NCBI GenBank assembly: GCA_024399035.1
Contig: JAKSID010000002.1
Location: 57,732 to 121,731 of the forward strand
Length of the DNA: 64,000 bases
Source: Fibrobacter sp.
GTDB lineage: Bacteria; Fibrobacterota; Fibrobacteria; Fibrobacterales; Fibrobacteraceae
Direction of reading: 5' to 3'
Of this stretch, positions 36,463 through 46,080 are shown in pieces. Every line of letters begins with the position of its first letter. The stretch's first letter is position 1. Position numbers and translations under genes: made by a program. A model generated the notes under the pieces. The model ran no database searches and was not told where the DNA came from. It saw only the letters and a program-made list of their open reading frames with translations.

Positions 36463-37529
36463 AGAAGTTTCTTTTCGTATGCGGTGGTACCGGTGGTCAC
36501 ATTTTCCCGGCTGTAGCTATTGCTGATAGCCTTAAGAAGATGGGCGTTACCGAAATTACTTTTGCTGGCCGTAAGGGTTCTATGGAAGAACGCTTGGTTG
36601 CCAAGAACTGGCCCTACGAATATATTTCTGCAGAACCTCTGCATCGCGGTCCGTTCCTTAAGAACTTGGCTTTGCCCTTTAAACTGACCAAGTCCCTGGT
36701 TCGCGCCAAGAGCGTTATCAAGAAGGTGAACCCGGACGTTGTGGTAGCTACTGGCGGCTACGTTTCTCTTCCTATCGTTTTGGCTGCAGGCTCCATGGGT
36801 ATTCCTGTGTATCTGCAGGAACAGAATGCTGTTGCTGGCATTGCCAACAAGGTTGGCTCCCGCTATGCAAAGACCGTGTTTGTAACCTCCGAAGAAGCTG
36901 GCAAGTTTTTCCCCATTGAAAAGATCCGCATCCTGGGCAATCCTGTTCGTGAATTGCCTAAGGAAGACTCTCTGCCGCGCCCTGCTGAATTTGCAGAAGG
37001 CAAGAAGGCTGTGTTTATCGTTGGCGGTTCTCAGGGTGCTGCTGGCATCAACGTAAAGATCGAAGAAAGCATCAAGGCCATTACCGCCCGCGACGACGTT
37101 TCTGTTGTGTGGCAGGTTGGTGTCAAGAACGTTGACGCTATCAACGCTCGCGTTGGCGAATTGCCCAACGTTGCTGTGCGCGGCTTCCTGGACGGCATCT
37201 ACTCCTATATGAAGCACGCCGACTTGATCATCAGCCGCGCCGGTGCTTCTGCCCTTGCAGAAATTCTTGCCTTCGGTAAGCCCTCTATCTTGCTCCCGTT
37301 CCCGCATGCTACCGCAAACCACCAGGAACACAACGCTCGCGTGGTAGAAAAGGCTGGTGCCGCTCTGGTTGAATTGGATGGTGAGGCAAATCATTTGTGG
37401 GAAAAGGTGGAAACCCTTTTGGCCGACGAAAAGCGCCTGGCCGAGATGGCCGCCGCAGCAAAGACTTTGGGTATGCCCGATGCTGCCGACCAGATTGCTC
37501 AAATTATCCTGGATAAGGAGAATGGCTAA
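36459..37529 (+). CDS. murG: UDP-GlcNAc--undecaprenyl-PP-MurNAc-pentapeptide transferase MurG
   Basis: 356 residues. Turns lipid I into lipid II at the inner face of the membrane. GT-B glycosyltransferase with N-terminal GGTGGHIFPAVAIADSL, VVATGGYVSLPIVLAA, LQEQNAVAGIANKVGS, and in the C-terminal half GGSQGAAGIN, ISRAGASALAEILAFGKPSILLPFPHA and NHQEHNA. Overlaps murC by one base. Confidence 0.97.
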   Translation: MKKFLFVCGGTGGHIFPAVAIADSLKKMGVTEITFAGRKGSMEERLVAKNWPYEYISAEPLHRGPFLKNLALPFKLTKSLVRAKSVIKKVNPDVVVATGGYVSLPIVLAAGSMGIPVYLQEQNAVAGIANKVGSRYAKTVFVTSEEAGKFFPIEKIRILGNPVRELPKEDSLPRPAEFAEGKKAVFIVGGSQGAAGINVKIEESIKAITARDDVSVVWQVGVKNVDAINARVGELPNVAVRGFLDGIYSYMKHADLIISRAGASALAEILAFGKPSILLPFPHATANHQEHNARVVEKAGAALVELDGEANHLWEKVETLLADEKRLAEMAAAAKTLGMPDAADQIAQIILDKENG

Positions 37530-38911
37530 TGCAGCTGAATGATTGCAAACGTGTTCGTCGCTTACATTTCGTGGGCATCGGTGGCGCCGGTATGTCCGGT
37601 ATCGCTGAAGTGCTCCATGCCAATGGCTTCGTGGTCAGCGGCTCCGATATGAGCGAAAGCGCAGTTGTTGATTATCTGAGAAACTTGGGTATCCGCGTGG
37701 ACCCCAAGCATGATGCCAAGAATGTTGAAGACGCCGACCTGGTTGTCTATTCCTCTGCAGTTCCCCATGACAATCCGGAACTGGTTGAAGCTCGTAACCG
37801 CCGTATTCCCGTGATCAAGCGTGCTGAAATGCTGGGCGAATTGATGCGTATGAAGTACACCTTGTCTATTGCCGGTACTCATGGCAAGACCACCACTACT
37901 TCTATCGTTGGCGAAATCTGGGAAGAAGCTGGCCTCGATCCCACCATCATCGTAGGCGGTGTGGTGAAGGGTCACGGCAGTGGCGCCAAGGTGGGTAAGG
38001 GCAATTACCTTATCGCTGAATCCGACGAATTCGACCGTAGCTTCCTTTCCATGATGCCGTCTTCTGCCATCATTACCAATATTGACGCAGACCATCTGGA
38101 TACCTACGAAAACATCGAAGACATTAAGGACGCTTTCGTCCAGTTTGCAAACAAGATTCCGTTCTACGGCCAGATTATCCTGTGCCTGGACGATCCTAAT
38201 GTGCAGCAGATTCTTGCCCGCCTGAAGAAGCCCGTGATTACCTACGGTTTCTCCCGCCAGGCTAAGTACCGTGTGGACAACCTCCGTTTTGAAAAGGGTT
38301 TCCCCGTATTTGAAATTTTGAACGATGGCAAGAGCCTGGGCGAATTCCGCCTTCAGATTCCTGGCCGTCACAATGTGCTGAACGCCACTGCCGCTGTTGC
38401 CTTGGCTGTTGAAGAAGGCATTTCCGCTGACATTGCCCGCAAGGCTGTGGCTGCCTTCGAAGGCGTTAAGCGCCGCTTTGAATTTATCGGCGAAAAGAAT
38501 GGCGTTATGGTTTTCGACGACTACGCTCATCACCCCACCGAAGCTACCGCAACCCTCCTGGGCTTCCGCGATGCTTTCCCGGACAAGCGTATCATCGTTG
38601 CTTTCCAGCCCCACCTCTTTACCCGTACCCGCGACCAGCACGAAGCTTTTGGTAGTGCATTTGCCAACTGCGACGTTCTGCTTGCAACCGACATTTACCC
38701 TGCCCGTGAAAAGCCCATCGAAGGCGTTACCGGAGCTTTGGTTGCCAACAGCGCCACTGCCCGCGGCCACCGCGATGCCCGTTTCATTGGCGACCAGATG
38801 AACTTGCTCCCCATTTTGAAGAAGGAACTTCGCGAAGGCGATGTGGTTGTTCTGATGGGCGCAGGCAGCATCTACAAGCTTGGTGAAACAATTCTCGAGG
38901 AATGCATCTAG
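37529..38911 (+). CDS. murC: UDP-MurNAc--L-alanine ligase MurC
   Basis: 460 residues. Adds the first residue, L-Ala, to UDP-MurNAc. N-terminal Rossmann motif HFVGIGGAGMSGIAEVL, P-loop IAGTHGKTTTTS, ESDEFDRSFL, DDYAHHPTEATATL and FQPHLFTRTRD. No murB or ddl follows, although they often do; ftsQ begins 20 nt later. Confidence 0.97.
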   Translation: MQLNDCKRVRRLHFVGIGGAGMSGIAEVLHANGFVVSGSDMSESAVVDYLRNLGIRVDPKHDAKNVEDADLVVYSSAVPHDNPELVEARNRRIPVIKRAEMLGELMRMKYTLSIAGTHGKTTTTSIVGEIWEEAGLDPTIIVGGVVKGHGSGAKVGKGNYLIAESDEFDRSFLSMMPSSAIITNIDADHLDTYENIEDIKDAFVQFANKIPFYGQIILCLDDPNVQQILARLKKPVITYGFSRQAKYRVDNLRFEKGFPVFEILNDGKSLGEFRLQIPGRHNVLNATAAVALAVEEGISADIARKAVAAFEGVKRRFEFIGEKNGVMVFDDYAHHPTEATATLLGFRDAFPDKRIIVAFQPHLFTRTRDQHEAFGSAFANCDVLLATDIYPAREKPIEGVTGALVANSATARGHRDARFIGDQMNLLPILKKELREGDVVVLMGAGSIYKLGETILEECI

Positions 38912-38931
38912 GCAAAATAGGAACGTAACAC

Positions 38932-39774
38932 TTGAAGCAGCAAGAAACCACATTGTTCGGCCGCAGAATTGGTTACAACGAGCGCAAACGCAAGGAAGCT
39001 CGTGTTCAGAAAGTAAAGTCTGACACAGCTCGAATCGCTCGCTGGTTTAAGCGTGGTGGCTGGATTTTGCTCCTGCTCATCGTTGCAGGTGCTGCTGTCT
39101 TGTGGCATGAACGTTTCTATCTGCAGAGATTCAATCCTCTGGAACTTCGTCATTTGCAGTTTGTGGAAATCGAAGGCAACCGTATGCTTTCTTGGGAAGA
39201 CGTGATGCAAAATGCCCAGGTGGAAACCGGCATGCTCATGTCTGAACTGGATGCAGATTCTGTAGCAGCAAACCTGATGCAGATTCCGCTGATCAGTTCC
39301 GTGGAAGTTGAAAAGAGCTTCCCGTCTTCCTTGACCATCAAGCTGCAGGAATCCACTCCGGTGCTTTCCGTTTTGGACCAGGGAAAGGCAAAGGTCTACT
39401 CTGAAAAGGGTATCTCCATGCCGCTTTCCATGGCAACGGCCATGCGCTTGCCGGTGCTGGAAAATGGTTCCATTGAACAGGTCGAAGTGATTGCGACCTT
39501 CTTGGATACCATGAGAAAAATGAACAACGCCTTGTATGAAGATGTTTCCCAGGTGGGTTGGGACGAACAAAACAAGGCAGTAGAAGTGTTTTTTCGAGAT
39601 GCAGGATACCGTGTCCTTTATCCTGCTTCTGGATGGCAGAAAGAAGACTTTGCCCTTTACGAATCGTTGGGTGAAGGCTTTGCCAAGGACTTGCATTGTG
39701 CAGGCGAGGTGGACATGAGATTTCATGGCTTTGCCTATGTAAGGAATTTTGATAAGAGGTGCGTCAATGGATGA
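38932..39774 (+). CDS. ftsQ: Cell division protein FtsQ
   Basis: 280 residues. Basic cytoplasmic tail, one membrane helix (about 42-62), then a periplasmic POTRA domain (LRHLQFVEIEGNRMLSWEDVMQ...IPLISSVEVEKSFPSSLTIKLQE) and a beta domain. Starts with TTG, with AGGAACG as ribosome binding site; no ATG fits the N-terminus. Overlaps ftsA by 8 nt. Confidence 0.9.
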   Translation: MKQQETTLFGRRIGYNERKRKEARVQKVKSDTARIARWFKRGGWILLLLIVAGAAVLWHERFYLQRFNPLELRHLQFVEIEGNRMLSWEDVMQNAQVETGMLMSELDADSVAANLMQIPLISSVEVEKSFPSSLTIKLQESTPVLSVLDQGKAKVYSEKGISMPLSMATAMRLPVLENGSIEQVEVIATFLDTMRKMNNALYEDVSQVGWDEQNKAVEVFFRDAGYRVLYPASGWQKEDFALYESLGEGFAKDLHCAGEVDMRFHGFAYVRNFDKRCVNG

Positions 39775-41008
39775 TAACAAGCAACCCATAAGGAAAGAAG
39801 ATTACATCTTTGGCCTTGACATCGGGGCTTCCAAGGTGAATCTGTTTGTAGGTATTTCCGAAGGAAGTTCTGTCCGCGTTGTTGAATGCGGCGACTTCCC
39901 GTTGGCAAATGCGGAAGAGTTCGACCTGATTGTCGAAACTCTGCAGAAGGCTGCATCCCAGCTGGAACTTTCCGCTGGCGTGGATGTACGCGACGTATAT
40001 GTGGGCATTGCTGGTAAGAATGTTCAGTCTTACAGCTGCGACGGTATCATTACCTTGGCCACTAATGAAGTTCGTGAAGAAGATATTGAAAACGTCCAGA
40101 AGCAGGCAAGTACGCTTCCTCCTTCTGCCGGTGATATCATTCATATTTTCCCCGGTGAATATACGGTGGACGACGATGGTCCCATCCGTAATCCCAAGGG
40201 CCGTTCCGGTCGTCGTTTGAAGGCAAACGTTCAGGTGGTCACCTCCCGCCAGAACTCTCTGCAGAACTTGCAGAAGTGCGTTCAGAAGGCTGGCCTCAAC
40301 GTCGCTGGATTCGTGTTGGAACCGTTGGCAGCTGCAAGCGCCGTCCTTACCGATGACGAACGCGAATTGGGCGTCGCTCTGGTGGACATCGGTGCGGGTT
40401 CTGCCGACATCGCTGTCTTTGTCAATGATTCTGTTCGCTATACAGCATCGTTGGACTTGGCTGGTAATGTGATTACCAGCGACATCAGCAAGTGCCTTAC
40501 CGTTCCTATCGCCCTCTCTAAGGCAGAGGACATTAAGAAAAAGTATGGCACCTGCGTTATCAGCAACTTGATCGAAGACGAAACCTTCCCGGTTCCCGCT
40601 GTAGGTGAACGCGGCGACGTTCCTTGCTCTCGCAAGCTTCTCGCCCAGGTCATTACTGCACGCGTTACTGAAATCTTCCAGTTGCTGGCAAAGGATCTCA
40701 AGAAACATCAGATGGATTCCATCATCAATGGTGGCATTGTCCTGACTGGTGGCTGCTGCGGCTTGGACGGTATTGAAAACGTGGCTTACAAGGCATTTGG
40801 CAAGCCCGTTCGCATTGGCCGCCCCAAGGGCATGAGCGGTATTCAGGAAGCATACCAGAATCCGTCTTACGCAACAGGTATTGGACTTCTCTACTACGCT
40901 AACAAGCAGGCCCGTGAAAAGAAGAGAAACGAAACTGGTACTCAGATTGCCGTTTCTGTCAAGAAGGGCTTCCAGCGTGTCATCGAAGTCATCAAAGCTT
41001 ATCTATAA
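39767..41008 (+). CDS. ftsA: Cell division protein FtsA
   Basis: 413 residues. Actin-fold ATPase that tethers FtsZ to the membrane. The ATG at 39767 has AAGAGG 7 nt upstream. Phosphate-binding motifs FGLDIGASKVNLFVG and VALVDIGAGSADIAVF, SHS2-like 1C domain in between, GGIVLTGGCCGLDGIEN and a C-terminal amphipathic helix (KGFQRVIEVIKAYL) for membrane binding. Confidence 0.96.
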   Translation: MDDNKQPIRKEDYIFGLDIGASKVNLFVGISEGSSVRVVECGDFPLANAEEFDLIVETLQKAASQLELSAGVDVRDVYVGIAGKNVQSYSCDGIITLATNEVREEDIENVQKQASTLPPSAGDIIHIFPGEYTVDDDGPIRNPKGRSGRRLKANVQVVTSRQNSLQNLQKCVQKAGLNVAGFVLEPLAAASAVLTDDERELGVALVDIGAGSADIAVFVNDSVRYTASLDLAGNVITSDISKCLTVPIALSKAEDIKKKYGTCVISNLIEDETFPVPAVGERGDVPCSRKLLAQVITARVTEIFQLLAKDLKKHQMDSIINGGIVLTGGCCGLDGIENVAYKAFGKPVRIGRPKGMSGIQEAYQNPSYATGIGLLYYANKQAREKKRNETGTQIAVSVKKGFQRVIEVIKAYL

Positions 41009-41044
41009 CAACATCAACACTCAAACAATCAGGGAGATTAAAAC

Positions 41045-42682
41045 ATGAGTGAATTCGAAAACATCAATTTTGAGGCAAAGTCTCGTATCGTCGGTGACGA
41101 CAATTCCTTCAGAAACGCTAAGGTCAAGGTCTTTGGCGTAGGCGGTGCCGGTGGCAACACTGTTAACCGTATGAAGCAGATGAATATCGAAGGCGTTGAA
41201 TACTACGCTGTCAATACCGATATCATGGCTTTGGACATGAGCCTTGCTGATCACAAGATCGCTATCGGCGAAAAGACCACCAAGGGTCTGGGCGCTGGCA
41301 TGGAACCGGAAAAGGCTTCCAAGGCTGTCGAAGAAAATATTGAAGAACTTAAGGAAGCCATGAAGGGCGCTGACATGGTGTTCGTTACCGCAGGTATGGG
41401 TGGTGGTACCGGTACTGGTGCTGCTCCTATCGTTGCAAGCGTAGCTCGCGAACTTGGCATTCTGACTGTTGGTGTTGTGACCAAGCCGTTCCGTTTCGAA
41501 GGTAACGCTCGTTCCAAGATTGCACAGGAAGGTATCAAGAACCTCCGCGCTGCAGTGGACACCATCATCGTTGTTGAAAACAAGAAGCTCTTGACTCTCC
41601 TCCAGGGCACCAACGCCAAGGCTACTATGCAGGAAGCCTTCAAGATGGCTGACGAAATCCTGGGCAACGCAGTCCAGAGCATTTGCAACATCATGTTCCA
41701 CCACGGTTTGGTCCATGTTGACTTTGCTGATATCCGTAAGGTCATGCTCAAGGGCGGTAGCGCTCTCATGGGTACCGGTTTTGCTCAGGGCGAAAGCCGC
41801 GGCATTATGGCTGCAGACATGGCTCTCGCTTCTCCGCTCCTGGAAGACATCGACGTTAAGGGCGCATCTGGCGTGCTCATCAACGTTGCTCACGGCGAAA
41901 ACTATTCTTTGATCGAACATAGCGAAGCTATGGAACACATTTACGAAAAGGTTGGTGAAGAAGGCGATCCGAACATCATCATCGGCGACATCACCATCCC
42001 GGAAATGGGCGACAAGGTTTGCATCACTATTATCGCAACTGGTTGCGGTGGCACCTCTAAGGAACAGGCTCCGGCCGCTCCTATGTTCAGCGCTGCTCAG
42101 ACCATGCAGCTCTCTGGCTTCGGCTCTACCGCAATGCCCGCTGCAGCTCCGACCGTTGCAATGCCTTCTGTTGCAACCGCTCCTGCCGCTCCCGTAGCAC
42201 CCGCTGCTCCCGCAGTTCAGCAGGCTACTCCGCGTCCCACTTCTATGAACTTTGTTGCTCTGGCAACTCAGCAGATGCCTGCTGCACAGACCATGGCTCA
42301 GCCTGCCGCTCCCGTGACTCAGGCTCCTGTTCAGGAATTGCCGTCCCTCACCGATTCTCAGGTGATGCGCGCTGTTGACGCAGCAATGTTCTCCAGCCCG
42401 AGCTTTGACGCAAAGGCTCCGGCAGAAGAATCCACCTTCCGCAGCTCTGAAACTTCTGAATTCTCTGCTGTTGCTGACGAAGACCGTTTTAACGACGGCC
42501 GCGGCGGCTTGGAAGTTCCGGCTTACCAGCGTCAGAATGCTGTTTCTGAAACTATTGCTGTTCGTCAGCCTGTTGCCACTGCTGCAGGCCGTCAGGAAGC
42601 AGAAGATTCCATCAAGCAGTCTGATGTTGACTACAGCATGCCCGCATTCATGCGCATGTTCGGTGGAAAGGATAACTTCTAA
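41045..42682 (+). CDS. ftsZ: Cell division protein FtsZ
   Basis: 545 residues, well above the ~380 of E. coli. Tubulin-like GTPase that forms the division ring. GTP-binding GGAGGNTVNRM, the tubulin signature GGGTGTGAAP around residue 120, and NKKLL/NFADI-type region (VHVDFADIRKVM). After the core (about residue 325) there is a ~200-residue Ala/Pro/Gln-rich linker and a conserved-looking C-terminal peptide, DYSMPAFMRMF, that should bind FtsA. GGGAG ribosome binding site; last gene of the cluster. Confidence 0.97.
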   Translation: MSEFENINFEAKSRIVGDDNSFRNAKVKVFGVGGAGGNTVNRMKQMNIEGVEYYAVNTDIMALDMSLADHKIAIGEKTTKGLGAGMEPEKASKAVEENIEELKEAMKGADMVFVTAGMGGGTGTGAAPIVASVARELGILTVGVVTKPFRFEGNARSKIAQEGIKNLRAAVDTIIVVENKKLLTLLQGTNAKATMQEAFKMADEILGNAVQSICNIMFHHGLVHVDFADIRKVMLKGGSALMGTGFAQGESRGIMAADMALASPLLEDIDVKGASGVLINVAHGENYSLIEHSEAMEHIYEKVGEEGDPNIIIGDITIPEMGDKVCITIIATGCGGTSKEQAPAAPMFSAAQTMQLSGFGSTAMPAAAPTVAMPSVATAPAAPVAPAAPAVQQATPRPTSMNFVALATQQMPAAQTMAQPAAPVTQAPVQELPSLTDSQVMRAVDAAMFSSPSFDAKAPAEESTFRSSETSEFSAVADEDRFNDGRGGLEVPAYQRQNAVSETIAVRQPVATAAGRQEAEDSIKQSDVDYSMPAFMRMFGGKDNF

Positions 42683-42813
42683 TCCAAAAATATCAAGACC
42701 ATTTGGCTTAGTTCCCTTTACTTGCTGAAAATTTTTCAGCAGGTAATGCCGGATGCGTCTTAAAAGGAACACACACACACAGAATGCGCGAGTGCGCATT
42801 CAACACAACACAA
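42683..42813 (+). other. ftsZ 3' region with two perfect palindromes
   Basis: First part of a 443-bp gene-free stretch. TGCTGAAAA-T-TTTTCAGCA (42723-42741) and AATGCGC-GAGT-GCGCATT (42783-42800) can form hairpins, with an (AC)n run just before the second. Neither has a terminator-type T-run. Confidence 0.55.
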
Positions 42814-42854
42814 GGAACTGCCTGGGTCTCCCTGCCTGGGCAGTTCTTTTTATA
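42814..42854 (+). terminator. dcw cluster terminator
   Basis: GAACTGCC/GGCAGTTC stem (42815-42822 and 42839-42846) enclosing a second pairing, followed by TTTTTATA. It lies 130 bp after ftsZ. Confidence 0.75.
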
Positions 42855-42889
42855 CCGCTCGAGCTAGAATTAAGATAAGTACGTGTGTT

Positions 42890-43070
42890 AAGCTCTCGCT
42901 CTCGTCGCCACGGCTGATTAAGATCAGCCGCTTGCTCCTCACTTATACCGTTCGCTCACTCTCGCAACCGCCCTTGATTAATATCAAGGGCTTGTTGCTC
43001 ACATTATCGTTCGCTCGCTCTCGTCGCCACGGCTGATTAAGATCAGCCGCTTGCTCCTCACGTATTACCG
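42890..43070. repeat. Array of three ~60-bp tandem units, each with a hairpin
   Basis: Hairpins CGGCTGAT-TAAG-ATCAGCCG (42911-42930), GCCCTTGAT-TAAT-ATCAAGGGC (42970-42991) and CGGCTGAT-TAAG-ATCAGCCG (43030-43049) recur every 59-60 bp. Flanks are shared: CTCTCG before, CTTGCTCCTCAC or CTTGTTGCTCAC after, then TTATACCG-like and TTCGCTC. The middle stem differs from the outer two yet stays fully paired. Confidence 0.8.
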
Positions 43071-43113
43071 CTTTGCAGGATGCACCTTAGCCTGCGCGGC
43101 TTATTCCTTTTAC

Positions 43114-43119
43114 TAAATT
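43114..43119 (+). promoter_or_regulatory. TAAATT box directly upstream of a start codon
   Basis: TAAATT ends 6 nt before the ATG at 43126; no ribosome binding site between them. Confidence 0.5.
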
Positions 43120-43125
43120 CGTTAT

Positions 43126-44751
43126 ATGAAGTTCTGTTCCGCAAAGAAGATGCTTTTGGGTGTTGCCGCGACGTTGCTTTCTGCAGCGTCCTTTGCTGCG
43201 GATGTTGTTCCTCCGGCTGTTTCTGTGGACAGTTCTGTTTCCGTAGAACAGTGGCGCAGCTCTCTCTGGCAGGATTCCTCCAAGTTCAAGGGTTACGTCC
43301 AGATCGGTACCGATTTTAACTTCGGGTTTGGCGGCGGCCCCACCGCCTCCTACTTTGCCGCCGACACCGTGGACCGTTACGGCGTCAACTGGCGCGGCCT
43401 GCAAATCCCTCTGGAAACAGCCCGCAACTACGAAGACCGCATTGAGCCTTTCTTCACCTTGAGTTTCCGTGCCGGCTACAAGAATTTCCACGTTGTGTTG
43501 GACGCCCCTCTCCGCAAGGACATTGAGGCCTGGTACAGCAGTACCACCAAGACCAACCTGACTTACAAGCCCAGCGAATTGGACATTAACGTGCCCACCA
43601 ACGCCTATGCCCGTTGGAACAATCCCGTGGGCAACGTGCAGTTTGGCCGCTTCAAGGCAGATTGGCAGACCACGCCCAACGATGTGACCTTTGGCGGAAT
43701 CCCGTATCACGATGGCATTCACTGGGCCTTTAATCCGGGAATCTTCCGCTATGACTTTATGCTCAGTTCCTTGAACGCCTGGCTTTACGGTGATGTCATT
43801 GACCGCACTACCGGCTGTCCGGCCTACGGCACCGAAGCCTATGCCCAGAAGTGTACGGAACCCAGCCAGCAGATGGACAACCAGCGTAATCGAGTCTACG
43901 ACGAGAATGTTAAGAACCTGGTGTATCACCGCTTCGGCCTTGAAACCTCCAAGTTATGGGCATACGTCATCGAAACCAGCATGGTGGGCGGCAAGGAACT
44001 GGAATTCCGTTCCTTTAGTCCTTTTATGTTCTGGCACGATAATTACGGTTCCGGCTATACTTCCGCTGCCACTTCCTTCGAAGTGGGCTACAAGCCCATT
44101 AAGGGCGCCAAGTTCTACGGTCAGATTAATATGGAAGACCTGAACAGTCCCGTGGGGGAGGATGACGACAAGGGCACCAGCCGTTCCATCATCAACTACA
44201 TGGTGGGCTACTCCCAGGTGATTCCTACGGAAAAGTACGGGACTTTCACTACCCGTTTCGATGTGATTCTTACGGATCCTGCAGCAAACAACGGTAAGCT
44301 TCCCTTGCTCAAGTACACCGGTCGCAAACTGTACCGCAGCAACTACCGCCAGCAAAACGATATAGATTACGCCGATGCCTACTTCGTGGATTATCCTGTA
44401 GGCTACCGCCGCGGTCCCGATGCCTCGGACATGTGGCTTGACGTGAACTGGAAATACAAGAATCGTTCTGTGGATTTGAGCCTTGCCTGGCTCCGCCAAG
44501 GCGACAAGGAACTCTATTCCGACTACAAGGAATCCCTGAATACGAACGGCTCCACTTCCGGAGTGGAAGAAGCACAGTACGTGTTTGATGTTCTGTATCG
44601 TGAAAAGGTTCGCAGTTGGTTTGAATACTATGCCGGCGGCGGTTTCCGAATTTACGAGAATTTGGACCACATTAACGGTAACGACGGCGCCGATGGCTGG
44701 GTCCGTGCCGGAGTGAAGTTCATCTTCAACCCCGTGGACTACAGATTCTAA
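43126..44751 (+). CDS. Outer-membrane beta-barrel protein, porin-like
   Basis: 541 residues. Signal peptide MKFCSAKKMLLGVAATLLSAASFA-AD. The mature protein alternates aromatic and polar residues throughout, with many Tyr/Trp/Gly strands (GYVQIGTDFNFGFGGG, ARWNNPVGNVQFGRFKADW, YYAGGGFRIYENL) and a terminal aromatic (NPVDYRF), as outer-membrane barrels do. Segment GNVQFGRFKADWQTTPNDV resembles porin or carbohydrate-channel strands. Single gene with its own promoter. Substrate unknown; in a cellulolytic rumen organism sugar oligomer uptake is one option. Confidence 0.75.
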   Translation: MKFCSAKKMLLGVAATLLSAASFAADVVPPAVSVDSSVSVEQWRSSLWQDSSKFKGYVQIGTDFNFGFGGGPTASYFAADTVDRYGVNWRGLQIPLETARNYEDRIEPFFTLSFRAGYKNFHVVLDAPLRKDIEAWYSSTTKTNLTYKPSELDINVPTNAYARWNNPVGNVQFGRFKADWQTTPNDVTFGGIPYHDGIHWAFNPGIFRYDFMLSSLNAWLYGDVIDRTTGCPAYGTEAYAQKCTEPSQQMDNQRNRVYDENVKNLVYHRFGLETSKLWAYVIETSMVGGKELEFRSFSPFMFWHDNYGSGYTSAATSFEVGYKPIKGAKFYGQINMEDLNSPVGEDDDKGTSRSIINYMVGYSQVIPTEKYGTFTTRFDVILTDPAANNGKLPLLKYTGRKLYRSNYRQQNDIDYADAYFVDYPVGYRRGPDASDMWLDVNWKYKNRSVDLSLAWLRQGDKELYSDYKESLNTNGSTSGVEEAQYVFDVLYREKVRSWFEYYAGGGFRIYENLDHINGNDGADGWVRAGVKFIFNPVDYRF

Positions 44752-44763
44752 TTATGAATTATG

Positions 44764-44842
44764 AAGTATGAATTATGAGAATAAGTAAGGCGGCGAAGCC
44801 GCGATTTTAGCTCTCGTACTTAATAATTCGTAATTCGTACTT
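44764..44842. repeat. Large imperfect inverted repeat, MITE-like
   Basis: Left arm 44764-44787 (AAGTATGAATTATGAG...AAGTA) and right arm 44817-44842 pair over ~24 bases; most differences are C/T, which keep G-U pairs in RNA. Inside is a GCGGC-GAA-GCCGC hairpin (44790-44802). AATTATGAATTATGAA-type repeats are common dispersed elements in bacterial genomes. Confidence 0.6.
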
Positions 44843-44895
44843 GGCCCATCCATCATTATTATCTATCTTTATAGGGCCTTTAACAGGAGTTATGT

Positions 44896-46080
44896 ATGGC
44901 TGAAATTGGTACCCCCCTAAGCTCTAGTGCAACTAAGGTTCTCTTCTGCGGTGCAGGTGAACTGGGCAAGGAAGTCATTATCGAAATGATGCGCCTTGGT
45001 GTGGAAGTGGTTGCCGTAGACCGTTATCCCAATGCTCCTGGTATGCAGGTGGCTCACCGTTCCCATGTGATCAACATGCTGGATGGTGCTGAACTCCGCC
45101 GCGTAATCGAACTTGAAAAGCCCGACTACATCGTCCCCGAAGTGGAAGCAATCGCTACCGATACCTTGGTCCAGATGGAATCTGAGGGCTACACTGTTAT
45201 TCCCACTGCAAAGGCAACTAAGCTGACCATGAACCGCGAAGGCATTCGCCGTCTGGCCGCCGAAGAACTGGGCATCAAGACTAGCCCGTATAAGTTTGCC
45301 GACAATTTCGAAGACTTCAAGGCTGGCGTCAAGGAAATTGGTATTCCTTGCGTGATCAAGCCGGTGATGAGCTCTTCCGGCCATGGCCAGAGCGTTATCA
45401 AGTCCGAAGCCGACATCGAAAATTCCTGGAACATTTCCCAGAACGAAGGCCGCACCGGTAAGGCAAGCCGCGTGATTATCGAAGGCTTTGTTCCCTTCGA
45501 CTACGAAATCACCTTGCTCACCGTCCGTCACGTTGCTGGCACCAGCTTCCTCGCTCCCATCGGTCACCATCAGGTTGGCGGTGACTATCAGGAATCTTGG
45601 CAGCCCCAGCCCATGAAGCCCGAACTTCTGGAACAGGCCAAGGAAATTGCTAAGAAGGTTACCGACGCTCTTGGTGGCCGCGGCATCTTCGGTGTGGAAC
45701 TGTTCGTCTGCAAGGACGAAGTTCTGTTCAGCGAAGTAAGCCCCAGACCTCATGACACCGGCATGGTGACTCTCATTTCTCAGGACCTTTCTGAATTCGC
45801 TCTTCACGCTCGCGCAATTCTCGGCCTGCCCATTCCTAACATCGCTTTCCACGGGGCAAGCGCTTCCAAGGCAATCGTTGTGGATGGTAACTCCGACCAC
45901 GTTAAGTTCGGCGGTTTGGAAGAAGTCCTTGCTGAACCCGACACCGGTCTCCGTCTGTTCGGTAAGCCGGAACTGAAGGGTCATCGCCGTCTGGGCGTTC
46001 TCCTGGCTCGCCGCGACACCGTCGATGAAGCTCTCAAGACCGTCATGGAAATGCGCGAAAAGGTGAAGGTTAGTTTATAA
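44896..46080 (+). CDS. purT: Formate-dependent phosphoribosylglycinamide formyltransferase PurT
   Basis: 394 residues, as in E. coli (392). ATP-grasp enzyme that makes formyl-GAR from GAR, formate and ATP in purine synthesis. N-terminal [39 protein letters not shown], then the grasp domain [29 protein letters not shown], and [28 protein letters not shown]. These PurT signatures separate it from PurK. AGGAG lies 6 nt before the ATG. Single gene. Confidence 0.97.
   Translation: MAEIGTPLSSSATKVLFCGAGELGKEVIIEMMRLGVEVVAVDRYPNAPGMQVAHRSHVINMLDGAELRRVIELEKPDYIVPEVEAIATDTLVQMESEGYTVIPTAKATKLTMNREGIRRLAAEELGIKTSPYKFADNFEDFKAGVKEIGIPCVIKPVMSSSGHGQSVIKSEADIENSWNISQNEGRTGKASRVIIEGFVPFDYEITLLTVRHVAGTSFLAPIGHHQVGGDYQESWQPQPMKPELLEQAKEIAKKVTDALGGRGIFGVELFVCKDEVLFSEVSPRPHDTGMVTLISQDLSEFALHARAILGLPIPNIAFHGASASKAIVVDGNSDHVKFGGLEEVLAEPDTGLRLFGKPELKGHRRLGVLLARRDTVDEALKTVMEMREKVKVSL

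Noticed and set aside
42890..43070. Possible CRISPR array
   Set aside because: The repeated parts are palindromes with shared flanks and there are only three units; no unique spacers of constant size and no cas genes.
44896..46080. Alternative call PurK for the ATP-grasp gene
   Set aside because: Length and signatures ([35 protein letters not shown]) fit PurT; no purE is adjacent.
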